DNA of 39,954 nucleotides from Candidatus Sulfopaludibacter sp. SbA3 (GCA_945861625.1 CAMAVI010000023.1:1-39954); one strand, 5' to 3'. Counted from the stretch's first letter, positions 1-8,914 are shown. The notes: a model not told the origin generated them from the letters alone. Made by a program: numbers and translations.

Positions 1-127
1 TCCCACCGCTCCTACGACTCTTCTCTCATTAAGAACCAAAACCAGAAAACCTCCTTCGGCCAGCCGTAGAGGTGCAACGGGATGAATAGACGAAACCGGA
101 CAGATCACGTGTGAATAAAACCGGACA
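1..127. mobile_element. Probable right end of an IS21-like insertion sequence (partial)
   Basis: A plus-strand reading frame is open from base 1 to a stop at 67-69. Its last residues (SSLIKNQNQKTSFGQP) have the basic, Asn/Gln-rich look of the tail of an IstB-type IS21 helper ATPase. That match is from memory of the family and is weak. The next bases carry two copies of AAACCGGACA (93-102 and 118-127) spaced 25 bp apart. On the other strand these read TGTCCGGTTT. Repeated short sequences inside the ends are typical of IS21-family elements. The rest of the element would lie outside the window, so the identity is tentative. Confidence 0.35.
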
Positions 128-155
128 CATTGACTTACTACCGACAGAGCAATCT

Positions 156-1199
156 TTAAGTGTGGCTTCGCAAAGCCGAGGCGAAGGCGTCCAGCGCGAT
201 CGGTTTCTGGATATTCCGGCGCAGAAGATGAACCAATTCGTCCACGCGGGCGACGGCGGCGCGGAGCCAGTCGAAGGAAACGCGGGCAGCCAGGGGCTGG
301 AGTTGCGCCCGGGCGTCTTCATTCCGCAAAGGACCGCCGCTATGACCCATCCGCAGGACATCTTCGAGCAGAATATAGAGAACTTCCAGGTACGAATCGA
401 GCTTTTCGGTGCGCCGTGCGGCAATGGAATCGGAGTGCTTCAGCCAGGCTCCGAAGGGATCCAGGCCGCTGGCCACGCGTAGAAGGGCCAGCATGGCTTC
501 GCGACGGCGGTCATAGGTTTCCAGATCCAACGAGACAGCCGCTCCGGGGCAGCCTTCGGCTAGTCGCAGGCGGCGCTCGGCATGATCCAGCTTGCGCGCG
601 GAGGCGAAGGCTGCCATTTCTTCATCCGTCAACCGGGCGAGCGCGAAGGGCACGGCGCGCGAGCGGATGGTGGGCAGTAGATCGTAAGGATTGCGCGCGG
701 TCATGATCAACACCAGATGCGAAGGCGGTTCTTCCAACGTCTTGAGCAGTGAGTTGGCGGCCTGCTCATTGGCGCGGTCGATGCCGTCAATGAGAAACAC
801 GCGCCAGGAGCCCTTTAGAGGCTTCAGCGACGCGCGGTTTTTGAGCAGGCGCATTTGTTGAATCGAGATCTGGCGCAGCGGGCCATCGGGCGGAAAGGTG
901 ACGAAATCCGGGTGCGAAGAAAACAGGAGCGGGTCTTCGTTGCGCTTTTCCGAGGGCCACTTCTCGCGGTCGGCGATGATCTGGAGATTGGAGTCGAGGC
1001 TGAGGTCGTCCTGGTCGATTCTGATCGAGTCCGTCTTCAGTAGTTCTGCCGCGAAGCGCCGGGCGAGCGTGGCTTTGCCCACGCCTTCGGGTCCGGAAAA
1101 GAGCAGGGTCTGCGCGATGCGCCCGGCTGCGACCATTTCATGCAGGGCCGCGACGGTAGGGGTGTTGCCGAAGAAAGCGTTACCGGAGAAATTGGTCAA
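156..1199 (-). CDS. holB: DNA polymerase III subunit delta' (clamp loader)
   Basis: A 347-aa AAA+ protein of the clamp-loader delta' type, which helps load the sliding clamp at replication forks in the cytoplasm. A P-loop-like GPEGVGKAT lies at residues 36-44, with Ala where Thr or Ser would follow the Lys. An INGIDRAN-like block reads LIDGIDRANEQAANSLL and is followed by LEEPP. The sensor region ends IRSRA rather than the usual SRC. No zinc-binding cysteine cluster is visible, unlike the E. coli subunit. The gene lies 28 bp downstream of ssb on the same strand, so the two are probably co-transcribed. Length is normal for delta'. Start: the ATG at 1199 puts the family N-terminus (NAFFGNTPTV) in place. 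Confidence 0.88.
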   Translation of the reverse strand: MTNFSGNAFFGNTPTVAALHEMVAAGRIAQTLLFSGPEGVGKATLARRFAAELLKTDSIRIDQDDLSLDSNLQIIADREKWPSEKRNEDPLLFSSHPDFVTFPPDGPLRQISIQQMRLLKNRASLKPLKGSWRVFLIDGIDRANEQAANSLLKTLEEPPSHLVLIMTARNPYDLLPTIRSRAVPFALARLTDEEMAAFASARKLDHAERRLRLAEGCPGAAVSLDLETYDRRREAMLALLRVASGLDPFGAWLKHSDSIAARRTEKLDSYLEVLYILLEDVLRMGHSGGPLRNEDARAQLQPLAARVSFDWLRAAVARVDELVHLLRRNIQKPIALDAFASALRSHT

Positions 1200-1227
1200 A
1201 GTTCAAAGTGCCGAGGCGTACCGGACT

Positions 1228-1761
1228 TTAGAACGGTACATCATCGTCCGTGATGCCTTCGCTCATGGACGCGGCGGGTTGTCCTGTTTGTGGCGCCGCG
1301 GGTTGCGCCGCTGACCGTCCACGGGGCGAACTGCGCAGCCCGGAAGACGGCGCCTCCTGCGAGAAGCCTTCGTCCATTCCTGATCCTGCGCCCGATCCCG
1401 CGCCGGCTGACGAGCCGCCGCCTTCACCGCGGCCGCCGAGCAGGATCACGTCTTCGGCCACCACCTCGGTGGCGTACACTTTCTTGCCGTCCTTGTCTTC
1501 GTAGCTATAGGAACGGAGCCGCCCCTCCACGTAGACTTGTTTGCCTTTGGTCAAGTACTGCGCCAGGTTCTCACTGCGCCAGAGCACCACGTTGCTCCAG
1601 TCGGTTTCTTCTTTCCACTCGCCGGATTGCTGGTCTTTCCAGCGGCGGCTGGTGGCCACGGAAAACTTGGTCCGGGCGACCTGCGAGGGCGTGAACCCGG
1701 TCTCGGCGTCACGTCCCAAATGCCCGATCAAAATCACTTTGTTCACACTGCGGCTAGCCAT
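1228..1761 (-). CDS. ssb: Single-stranded DNA-binding protein
   Basis: A 177-aa SSB that coats single-stranded DNA during replication, repair and recombination. The N-terminal OB fold begins MASRSVNKVILIGHLGRD and carries the conserved EWKEETDW strand region. It is followed by a Gly/Ser/Ala-rich flexible linker and the acidic tip DDDVPF, which recruits partner proteins. The frame opens 18 bp further upstream, but the ATG at 1761 gives the normal SSB N-terminus and is preferred. It is followed by holB on the same strand after 28 bp, so the two look like a replication pair. Confidence 0.93.
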   Translation of the reverse strand: MASRSVNKVILIGHLGRDAETGFTPSQVARTKFSVATSRRWKDQQSGEWKEETDWSNVVLWRSENLAQYLTKGKQVYVEGRLRSYSYEDKDGKKVYATEVVAEDVILLGGRGEGGGSSAGAGSGAGSGMDEGFSQEAPSSGLRSSPRGRSAAQPAAPQTGQPAASMSEGITDDDVPF

Positions 1762-1864
1762 GATTTTGAACTGTAGCACAGGTCGTCAAAGCGCGCCTTA
1801 GGAGCGGCGAGGCCACTTGTGGTAGCGGGCGGTGTATGATGAATTGCGCATTATTACCTTGTCG

Positions 1865-3088
1865 ATGACCCGGTTCCCTGTGCTCTATTGCATGGCCGTT
1901 GTGGTGGGTGCGACGTGTACTGCGCCTCTGCGCGCACAGGCGGTGCTTTCTTCCGATAGCGGCGAGGTCCACTTGGTGGGTACGGACCTGGCGGTGCTGG
2001 AAGCCCAGGAGGTCCGCAAGGAAATCAACTGCACCGTCACCCCTGAAAAACCCACGCTGGGCTTCGATCTGCGCTATCACGCCGGGTTCAATATCACGAT
2101 TCCGCTTAAAGAATTGGCCGGCGAGGAAAACACCCTCACGATCCTCTTCCGTGTGACGCCGCAGGACCCAAAAGCCGATCCCAATTATTTCATTCAGCGC
2201 TACTCGGTCCCGCGGGTTCCGGAGGATGCCGGCGGGGACACCGTGTTGCAGGGGATGCTGGATCTGGGGGAAGGGAACTACCACGTCGATTGGCTGATGC
2301 GGGATCGCCTGCAGCGCGTGTGCTCGTTCTATTGGGATATGGAGGCGGCTCTTCCCGCCAAAGACCGCGACATGAAGCTGGAGATGCCCGCCGGCACGGT
2401 ATCGGCGTTTCACCTGGAGCAGTTCAGCGCGGAGCCCCCAGCATCACGCGTTCTGAACCAGGAACCGCTCAAGATCAAAGTGCTCGTGAATTTTGCCCCG
2501 CAGAATTCCGGTGCCAGCACCATGCGGCCGCAGGATACCTCGGCGCTGGCCGGCATCCTCCGCCGGTTGGCCCGGGAGCCGCAATTCGGCAAGTTCTCCA
2601 TCGTCGCCTTCAATATTCAGGAGCAGCGGGTGCTCTATCGCCAGGACAGCGCGGAGGCCATCGATTTTCCGGCTTTGGGGCAGGCCTTGACCACCATTAA
2701 GCTGGGTACTGTGGACGCCGCGAAACTACAGCGCAAGCACGGTGACACCGAGTTTCTCACGGAGCTTATTCGCCAGGAGATGGGCGGCGAGGACCACCCC
2801 GACGCTTTGATTTTTGCTGGACCCAAAGTGATGCTGGAAGCGTCTGTATCGGAAGAAGCCTTAAAGCCACTGGCGGGCGTTCGCTACCCGGTCTTTTATA
2901 TAAATTACTCCCTGAATCCGCAAGCCGCTCCCTGGCGCGACACCATTGGACGCGTGATTCGCCTGTTCCGGGGGACGGAATTTACCATTACACGGCCGCG
3001 CGACATGTGGTTTTCGGTTTCCGACATGATTTCCCGTATAGTAAAATCAAGTTACGGACGGAAACTGGCGGTCCGGGCAACTCCATGA
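1865..3088 (+). CDS. Exported protein resembling acidobacterial VWFA-like proteins
   Basis: A 407-aa protein with a signal peptide (MTRFPVLYCMAVVVGATC, cleavage probably after LRAQ). The second half, from about residue 205, has the strand/helix pattern of the VWFA-like proteins common in Acidobacteriota (KVLVNFAP, FSIVAFNIQEQRVLY, DALIFAGPKV, FYINYSLN). No complete MIDAS metal site (DxSxS) is visible, so metal-dependent ligand binding cannot be claimed. The first half (residues 30-200) looks like a beta-rich domain of unknown role. The start at 1865 is chosen because it begins the signal peptide; an in-frame GTG lies at 1832. The stop overlaps the next start as ATGA, so translation of the downstream methyltransferase is probably coupled. 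The function is unknown. Confidence 0.6.
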   Translation: MTRFPVLYCMAVVVGATCTAPLRAQAVLSSDSGEVHLVGTDLAVLEAQEVRKEINCTVTPEKPTLGFDLRYHAGFNITIPLKELAGEENTLTILFRVTPQDPKADPNYFIQRYSVPRVPEDAGGDTVLQGMLDLGEGNYHVDWLMRDRLQRVCSFYWDMEAALPAKDRDMKLEMPAGTVSAFHLEQFSAEPPASRVLNQEPLKIKVLVNFAPQNSGASTMRPQDTSALAGILRRLAREPQFGKFSIVAFNIQEQRVLYRQDSAEAIDFPALGQALTTIKLGTVDAAKLQRKHGDTEFLTELIRQEMGGEDHPDALIFAGPKVMLEASVSEEALKPLAGVRYPVFYINYSLNPQAAPWRDTIGRVIRLFRGTEFTITRPRDMWFSVSDMISRIVKSSYGRKLAVRATP

Positions 3089-3666
3089 AACTGTATAAGC
3101 GCTTCGCAGCCCCGGCATGTGTTTTCCTGTGGATGGGGATATGGGCGTGCGCGCAGGATTCCACCTACGTGAACCGGCTGGCGCCGTATGTCTCCTCCCC
3201 GGAACATATTGTGGACCGGATGTTGGAACTGGCCAGTATCCGGCCAGGTGAAAGTGTTTACGATCTGGGGGCGGGCGATGGCCGCGTGGTGATTGCAGCG
3301 GCGGAGAAATACAAAGCGCGCGCCGTGGGCGTGGAGATTTCGCCCAAGCTGGTGGCGGAGGCCTCCGCCCGCATCGAGAAGCTGGGCCTTGCGGACAACG
3401 CCCGGGTCATTCAAGGCGACATCTTGAAAACGGATCTGAGCCGCGCCGACGTGGTGATTATTTATCTGGTAACTTCCTTGAATGAGAAGCTGCGGCCCCG
3501 TTTTGAGAAATTCCTGAAAGCCGGAGCCCGCGTCATCTCGCATGACTTCGCCGTGCCGGGTTGGAAGCCGTCGCGCGTGGAAAAGACCGCGGACCGCCAT
3601 CCCCACAGTATCTTTGTCTATGAGATGCCTCCGGTGAAGGCGCCCGAACTGCCTGGCGCGAACTAG
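3085..3666 (+). CDS. Exported class I SAM-dependent methyltransferase-like protein
   Basis: A 193-aa protein with a short hydrophobic N-terminal signal (MKLYKRFAAPACVFLWMGIW, then ACAQ) followed by a Rossmann methyltransferase core. Motif I reads VYDLGAGDGRVVI at about residues 51-63. The acidic end of strand 2 is VGVEISPKL, and strand 4 is DVVIIYL. This resembles the small methyltransferases related to protein-lysine methyltransferases. The ATG at 3085 overlaps the upstream TGA by four bases, so it is translationally coupled to the exported protein before it. A SAM-binding fold behind a signal peptide is odd, because SAM is cytoplasmic; the segment may act as a membrane anchor instead. The substrate is unknown. 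Confidence 0.72.
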   Translation: MKLYKRFAAPACVFLWMGIWACAQDSTYVNRLAPYVSSPEHIVDRMLELASIRPGESVYDLGAGDGRVVIAAAEKYKARAVGVEISPKLVAEASARIEKLGLADNARVIQGDILKTDLSRADVVIIYLVTSLNEKLRPRFEKFLKAGARVISHDFAVPGWKPSRVEKTADRHPHSIFVYEMPPVKAPELPGAN

Positions 3667-3691
3667 GCGCGCGGTTCCTGGCTGAGCGCGC

Positions 3692-4363
3692 ATGATACCG
3701 TTACGATCCACGGAGCGAACCTATTCGGTGGCCACCGCCACGGCCACGCTCATCGTGGTGAATATCCTGATTTTCCTATACGAGATCAGTATTCCTCCCG
3801 TGGCGCAGGAACCGTTTATCATGCGCTGGGGCATTGTTCCCGATCAGATTACCGGACACCTGTATTCGCTGGTCACTTCCATGTTTCTGCATGGGGGATG
3901 GCTCCATTTGTTAGGAAACATGATGTTCCTGTGGGTCTTCGGCCGCAATGTGGAGGACCTGATCGGCAGCGGCCCCTATTTGGCTTTCTATCTGGCGTGC
4001 GGTGTGGCTGCCGGAGTGTTGCAGGTGGTGACCAGTCCGTATTCCCGCGTACCGACGATTGGCGCCAGCGGCGCCATTGCCGGCGTCATGGGCGCGTATC
4101 TGGTGAAGTTTCCCCGCGCGCGCATCGTCACACTCGTTCCGATTATCGTCTTCATTACAACCATGGAAATTCCCGCGTGGATCATGCTGATCTGGTGGTT
4201 TGTGATTCAGTTATTCAGCGGCTTTGGCTCTCTGGCGACGGCGAATTACACGGGCGGCGGCACGGCGTGGTTCGCGCACATCGGAGGATTCGTGGCGGGA
4301 ATGCTGCTGATTCGCAAATTCGCCGCGAAGCGCCCGCGGTGGAAGGCCTGGAACGACGAGTAG
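3692..4363 (+). CDS. Rhomboid-family intramembrane serine protease
   Basis: A 223-aa polytopic membrane protein with about six or seven hydrophobic segments. It carries the rhomboid serine motif GASG (Ser126 by count) and the catalytic histidine in WFAHIGG (His196), giving the Ser-His dyad that cuts substrates within the membrane. The loop with HGGWLHLLGNM and a WVFG segment (residues 67-84) also matches the family. It starts 25 bp after the methyltransferase and is likely in the same transcript. The substrate is not predictable. The gene converges with the MBL-fold gene, leaving only six bases between them. Confidence 0.9.
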   Translation: MIPLRSTERTYSVATATATLIVVNILIFLYEISIPPVAQEPFIMRWGIVPDQITGHLYSLVTSMFLHGGWLHLLGNMMFLWVFGRNVEDLIGSGPYLAFYLACGVAAGVLQVVTSPYSRVPTIGASGAIAGVMGAYLVKFPRARIVTLVPIIVFITTMEIPAWIMLIWWFVIQLFSGFGSLATANYTGGGTAWFAHIGGFVAGMLLIRKFAAKRPRWKAWNDE

Positions 4364-4369
4364 CTCCGG

Positions 4370-5125
4370 CTACTCTTCCGGTACAGTCCACTTTTCGCCG
4401 ATCTCAAATACTTTGAATTGCTGTTGCGGCCGCTGACCCAGCATGTGCGTGACGAACGCGCTTTCCTCGCCGGGTTCGTAATGCATGGGCACCAGCCAAC
4501 CCGCGCCGATGTCTTCGGCCAGTTGCGCGGCTTCGCTCGCGGCAAAATTCTTACCTCCGATGGGCAGTATCGCTACGTTTACGTTATAGGGGCGCAGACG
4601 ATGCGCAAGCGTGTCATACGGCACGCCGTCACCGGCGTGGTACACCGTCCAACGTCCGAAGCGAATCAGGTAGCCCAGATACGGATAGCCGCCGCCAGGG
4701 GTCCAATCGAGCTCCGGATGAGCGGAGGGCACCGAATAGATCCGTCCATACAGGTTGTCTTTGAAATATTCCACGCGCAGGCCGGAATCGGTGGTGGTCA
4801 TGCGCGGATACGCGATGCCGCGGACATGAGCGTCATCGGCGGCGCTCTTGGGCAAAATGATCTTGGCGCGTTTGGAACCTTCGAGCATCGGTACAACCGT
4901 GATTGGATCCAGATGACCGCGATGCGCGTGCGTGGCGAGGATCATGTCCGCATGCTTCACGTTGGAACCAGAGAGCAGGGAGCCGGGCCGGGAAAAGAAC
5001 GGGTCGACGTAGAACGTAATATTGGCGAAGCGCACGATGAAGCTGGCGTGACCGAGCCACCAGAGCGTCGGGGTTGCCGTCAACGTTTGGTCGATCTCGG
5101 CAATCAAGTCAAGACCCGTTTTCAT
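4370..5125 (-). CDS. MBL-fold metallo-hydrolase (UlaG/NAPE-PLD-like)
   Basis: A 251-aa metallo-beta-lactamase-fold protein. Family landmarks are LWWLGHASFIVRF near residue 20, the metal motif region LATHAHRGHLDP, YHAGDGVPYD and the late histidine in LVPMHYEPG. The metal motif reads HxHxGH instead of HxHxDH, so the aspartate that normally binds the second metal is replaced by glycine. The protein may bind one metal or have altered activity. The substrate is unknown. Start: the frame runs to 5209, but the ATG at 5123-5125 begins MKTGLDL and overlaps the sua5 stop as ATGA, which fits the tight packing here. Confidence 0.8.
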   Translation of the reverse strand: MKTGLDLIAEIDQTLTATPTLWWLGHASFIVRFANITFYVDPFFSRPGSLLSGSNVKHADMILATHAHRGHLDPITVVPMLEGSKRAKIILPKSAADDAHVRGIAYPRMTTTDSGLRVEYFKDNLYGRIYSVPSAHPELDWTPGGGYPYLGYLIRFGRWTVYHAGDGVPYDTLAHRLRPYNVNVAILPIGGKNFAASEAAQLAEDIGAGWLVPMHYEPGEESAFVTHMLGQRPQQQFKVFEIGEKWTVPEE

Positions 5126-6033
5126 CGCGTCGCGGCTCTCCTCAAGCGGTCGAGTATAGCAGTCCACTCGGGTGTATCGGGAGGTGCTTCCACCGCGATC
5201 CAGGGCCAATCTTCGTGATCGAGTATATGCAGAACATCGTAGAGCCGCGCGGCGTAGGCGGCCGCCCTGGTGGGCATCTTAATTTGGCGGCCGATATTCC
5301 CAGCAACAGGCGCCCGTTTTTCGCGCCATAAGTATGCGCCGTAGCCCGCGGGCAACTCTTCGGGATCCGCAACCAGAAACAGCGGCGTGCGTGGGCTGTA
5401 GTGGCGCTCGTGCATGCCGGGAGCGGGATGGGCGGATTCAGGTGCGGCAGCGAGTTCCAGTTGCGGGAAGGGAATCATGCCCGGCCGCAACAGAGTCAGC
5501 TTGCCACCCGCGATCGACACCACTGTCGATTCTATGCCCACGCGGCACGGCCCACCATCGATCACGTGGACTTTATCACCGAACGCGTCGAAGACGTGCC
5601 GCGCCGTTGTGGGGGAAAGCTGCATGAAGCGGTTGGCACTGGGCGCGGCGATGGGCACTCCTGCCTCGCGAATCAGTTCGAGCGCGACCGCGTGATCCGG
5701 CATGCGCAGACCGACTGTCGGAAGGCCCGCGGTGACGATATCGGGAATCGCGGCCGTCTTTGGCAACACCAGGGTCAGCGGCCCGGGCCAGTACCGGCGT
5801 GCGAGTTGATCGGCCTCTGGGGGCCATTCGGCGACGAGGACGCGCGCCATGTCGATCGAGGAAACGTGGACGATGAGAGGGCTGGTCGCTGGCCGGCCCT
5901 TCATCGCGTAAATCTTCGCGACGGCTGCCGCATCGAGCGCGTTCGCGCCCAGGCCATATACCGTCTCCGTGGGAAACGCCGCAAGCCTGCCCGCGCGGAT
6001 GAGATCGACGGCTTCCTGGATGGAGATCTCCAT
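5122..6033 (-). CDS. L-threonylcarbamoyladenylate synthase (Sua5 type)
   Basis: A 303-aa two-domain enzyme. It condenses threonine, bicarbonate and ATP to threonylcarbamoyl-AMP, the first step in the t6A modification of tRNAs reading ANN codons. The N-terminal YrdC domain shows AFPTETVYGLGANALD, IYAMKGRPATSPLIVHV and APSANRFMQLSPT. The C-terminal Sua5 domain follows the linker HPAPGMHERHYSPRTPL at about residue 200, so this is the long form rather than the short TsaC form. Its ATG at 6033 overlaps the prfB stop by one base (TAATG), and its own stop overlaps the next start, so prfB, sua5 and the MBL gene form a coupled operon. Confidence 0.93.
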   Translation of the reverse strand: MEISIQEAVDLIRAGRLAAFPTETVYGLGANALDAAAVAKIYAMKGRPATSPLIVHVSSIDMARVLVAEWPPEADQLARRYWPGPLTLVLPKTAAIPDIVTAGLPTVGLRMPDHAVALELIREAGVPIAAPSANRFMQLSPTTARHVFDAFGDKVHVIDGGPCRVGIESTVVSIAGGKLTLLRPGMIPFPQLELAAAPESAHPAPGMHERHYSPRTPLFLVADPEELPAGYGAYLWREKRAPVAGNIGRQIKMPTRAAAYAARLYDVLHILDHEDWPWIAVEAPPDTPEWTAILDRLRRAATR

Positions 6034-7173
6034 TAGTCCAAATCGTCTTTGTCGGCGTCGGTCGTGGCCGCTGTCTTACCTGTCTTTCGCAACACGAGAT
6101 AGGCGTGGATCAGCGCTTCCAGATCGCCTTCCAGCACGCGGTCCACGTCGCCGATCGACAGCTTGGTGCGGTTATCCTTGATCATGCGGTAGGGAGCCAA
6201 CACGTAGCTGCGGATCTGGCTGCCGAAGTTGATGCCGAGTTTGGTATCTTCGAGCTTGCGCTCCTCGACACGCTTCTTGGCCAGTTCGTGCTCGTATAAC
6301 TTAGCGCGCAGTTGCTTCATCGCGCTGGCGCGGTTCTTGTGCTGGCTGCGCTCATTCTGGCACTGCACCACGAGGCCGGTGGACAAGTGCGTCATGCGGA
6401 TGGCCGAATCCGTGCGGTTGACGTGCTGCCCGCCCGCGCCAGAGGCGCGAAACGTATCGACGCGCAAATCTTCAGGCCGGATGTCGATGACGATTTCATC
6501 GTCGATCTGCGGATAAACAAATACAGAAGCAAAAGAAGTATGCCGGCGCGCGTTGGCATCGAACGGTGAGATGCGCACCAGCCGGTGCACGCCGACTTCG
6601 CTCTGCAGCAGCCCGTAAGCGTTTTCGCCGTTGACCTCAAACGTGGCGGACTTGATGCCCGCGCCTTCGCCCTCCTGGCGGTCCGTGAGTACGGTCTCGA
6701 AACGATTGCGCTCGGCCCAGCGCAGGTACATGCGCAGCAGCATCTCGGCCCAGTCCTGGCTTTCGGTGCCGCCCGCGCCCGGGTGGATGGTGACGATAGC
6801 GCTGCGCGCGTCGTTTTCGCCGGAAAGCAGCATCTTGGTTTCCAGCGCTTCCAGATAGCTGGTCAGACCCTTGAGGTCGCGTTCAAAATCCGCGCTCACG
6901 CTCTCGCCCTCTTTGCCGAGTTCGAGCAGCGTGTCGAGATCCGACGTCATGGCCGAGATCTTCTCGTCCTGGGCGATCTGCTCTTCCAGGCGCTTGCGGT
7001 CCTGCATGATCTTCTGGCTCTTCTCGGGCTGGGACCAGAAATCCGGGGCGTTGATCTGCTCTTCGGTTAGGGCGAGCTGGGACTTGCGGGCGGGCGCGTC
7101 AAAGATAGCTCCGCACAGCGTCAGCCTGCTGGCGGAGCGAAACGTACTCTCTTTCCAATTCTTCGAGGGTCAT
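6033..7173 (-). CDS. prfB: Peptide chain release factor 2, with programmed +1 frameshift
   Basis: RF2 releases finished proteins at UGA and UAA stops. The first part runs from ATG at 7173 for 24 codons to an in-frame TGA at 7099-7101. A +1 shift continues in the frame that ends at 6033, giving about 379 aa in total. The shifted frame reads on without a start codon through LDAPARKSQLALTEEQIN into the known RF2 body. Recognised motifs are the SPF tripeptide that reads the stop codon (RISPFDANARRHTSF) and the peptidyl-hydrolysis GGQ loop (SGAGGQHVNRTDSA). An annotation starting at the internal ATG at 7007 would miss the first 55 residues. Confidence 0.92.
7098..7113 (-). promoter_or_regulatory. 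RF2 programmed +1 frameshift site
   Basis: On the minus strand the sequence reads CGG AGC TAT CTT TGA C. The core CTT-TGA-C is the classical bacterial RF2 shift site, preceded by the same TAT codon as in E. coli. A Shine-Dalgarno-like GGAG lies four bases upstream of CTT. Low RF2 makes the ribosome pause at TGA and slip, so RF2 controls its own synthesis. CTT is codon 24 and TGA codon 25 from the ATG at 7173. Confidence 0.92.
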
Positions 7174-7210
7174 CGGATACAAGTTTAGCAAGCGGAAGAG
7201 GGTCGCATTC

Positions 7211-8911
7211 CTAAAGGGCGACGGGCGGATCATTAGGGGACGAACTCGAGATGGCCGGTGGTCTCACTTGACCCGAAGCGGTTACAGTAGGCGGCTGAAG
7301 TGTTATGTTCGCAGAGCCAGATACATTAAGCGAAGCTGCGAATTCCTTTTTGTAAAGATTCGAGATTTGTCGGACCTGGGGCAATGCGGTAAGTAGCCGT
7401 CCGACGTGCACTTGCCCAAGCCTACCGCTCTTCGGGCCTCGAAGAAGTTGAAGCAGCCGTCGATCCTTTAGCCACTTCTCCAGTACCTCCGAGTGATCAG
7501 TGGTCCCCTCCAGCCTGCTGATGAGTTCTGGGTTCTTCTCAGCTTCCGCGAGAAACAGGGGCCAGCCCAAACTCAAGGCTACAAACGTACCGAGCTGGTC
7601 GATGGTAATACGACCTTGCACAGGAATTGAAGCCCCCACTGTCATGTCCAAAGCCTCGTCAATTACAAGACCGCCATCTTCGTCAAACAATCCTGTTTCT
7701 TCAGCGATGAATAACCGAAGCCGGAAGAGATTGATGAATACCTTCAGGCGGCGAGGGTTATTGTCGAACGAAGGGGCAACCCTCTCCGCCACGCCAAGTA
7801 TTTCAGGCGAGTCCTGATTCGACAGTCTTATCCGCTCTTGGCGCAAAGCATCATGTCGCGATTCTTGTTCACTTGGTGTAGGCGCAGTCCCGGATTGAGA
7901 GCGGATGTATCTCGCCATTTCCTTGGCGCTTGCACGGGGAAGTACGAACGGTATCTGAATGAACTTTTCGATGAATTCGTAGCCAAACCGTAGGCCTTGC
8001 AAATTCGGATCATTTGACGATTCACCTGCATATAAATAGGGAAGAATCTGAGAGTGCTTGAGGGCGATGCCGGCTGCGATCTTCTGTCGGTCCATTCCCA
8101 GAAGGAAGAATAGTTTATTCTTCGAAGACAGCATCAAGTTCAGTGCCTGCATGAGTTCCGCTGCCTTGGGTATTTCGCAACGGTCGAGGTCATCTACGAA
8201 TACGAACACACGGCGCTTTACGGCGTAGGCATTCAGAATATTGACGAAGTCCTCATGAAATTGCTCAAGAAACGAAATCTTCTGAGTGTAATCAGGAGAC
8301 TTGGAGTGCTGCTTCAGATCAATTTCAAGTGGGTTGCCAATTCGCTGCGCCAACCATGATGCCGCACTACCCAAACCTACGGCAGTAGTGGCGATCCCTA
8401 AAAACCACTTAGTTACGACGTCCTTTCCGTAATAAATGCCAGCGAAGATGGAAGCGCTAACAATGACGAACCAAGTGAAGGCACGCCCTACGTCACGCCA
8501 CCCTGAGCCCCACTTGAATCGAAGCCGAAACAGCTTCCAATACGCATTCCATCGCGCCGAACGCGTCAGCTGTTGTTTTCTGATTTGGCGCATGAATTCC
8601 AAGGCAAAAGAGGCCCACAATTCATCCGCCCGATCATAGCGCCACGCGTTGAACCGAATGATGATCGGATGGTTGGCGGACTGTTCTAGCTTGGCGGCAA
8701 GTTGCATCATGAACGACGACTTGCCACTACCCCATTCCCCTTCGATTGAGATCGTCAGCGGTCCATGGGTTTCCTCGTTCGTCAAGAATCGTTCGAGCGC
8801 GCTCACGTAAGGAGTGAAACCAAGGTTATCTACGGACGCAGGTAGATCTGCTGAGCTGTGGAGTCGCAGCTCGGCATCCACCGGGCGCTCGATCGGCGCA
8901 TTGTCTTCCAT
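7211..8911 (-). CDS. KAP-family P-loop NTPase (membrane-associated)
   Basis: A 566-aa KAP NTPase. Walker A is GEWGSGKSS (residues 58-66) and Walker B is VFVFVDDLDRCE near residue 240. Two hydrophobic segments, FVIVSASIFAGIYYG and GIATTAVGLGSAASWL, are inserted between them at about residues 140-187, as in membrane-associated KAP proteins. KAP NTPases are often found with phage-defence or mobile genes, but their chemistry is mostly unknown. The DNA looks lower in GC than its neighbours and uses more A/T-ending codons, suggesting recent transfer. The ATG lies three bases after the stop of a phosphoesterase 3'-end remnant, and the gene ends only 37 bp before the prfB start on the same strand. 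Confidence 0.85.
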   Translation of the reverse strand: MEDNAPIERPVDAELRLHSSADLPASVDNLGFTPYVSALERFLTNEETHGPLTISIEGEWGSGKSSFMMQLAAKLEQSANHPIIIRFNAWRYDRADELWASFALEFMRQIRKQQLTRSARWNAYWKLFRLRFKWGSGWRDVGRAFTWFVIVSASIFAGIYYGKDVVTKWFLGIATTAVGLGSAASWLAQRIGNPLEIDLKQHSKSPDYTQKISFLEQFHEDFVNILNAYAVKRRVFVFVDDLDRCEIPKAAELMQALNLMLSSKNKLFFLLGMDRQKIAAGIALKHSQILPYLYAGESSNDPNLQGLRFGYEFIEKFIQIPFVLPRASAKEMARYIRSQSGTAPTPSEQESRHDALRQERIRLSNQDSPEILGVAERVAPSFDNNPRRLKVFINLFRLRLFIAEETGLFDEDGGLVIDEALDMTVGASIPVQGRITIDQLGTFVALSLGWPLFLAEAEKNPELISRLEGTTDHSEVLEKWLKDRRLLQLLRGPKSGRLGQVHVGRLLTALPQVRQISNLYKKEFAASLNVSGSANITLQPPTVTASGQVRPPAISSSSPNDPPVAL

Positions 8912-8914
8912 GGC

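Noticed and set aside
1865-3088. A complete VWFA domain with a metal-binding MIDAS site
   Set aside because: The DxSxS motif is not visible, so only a weak VWFA-like assignment is kept.
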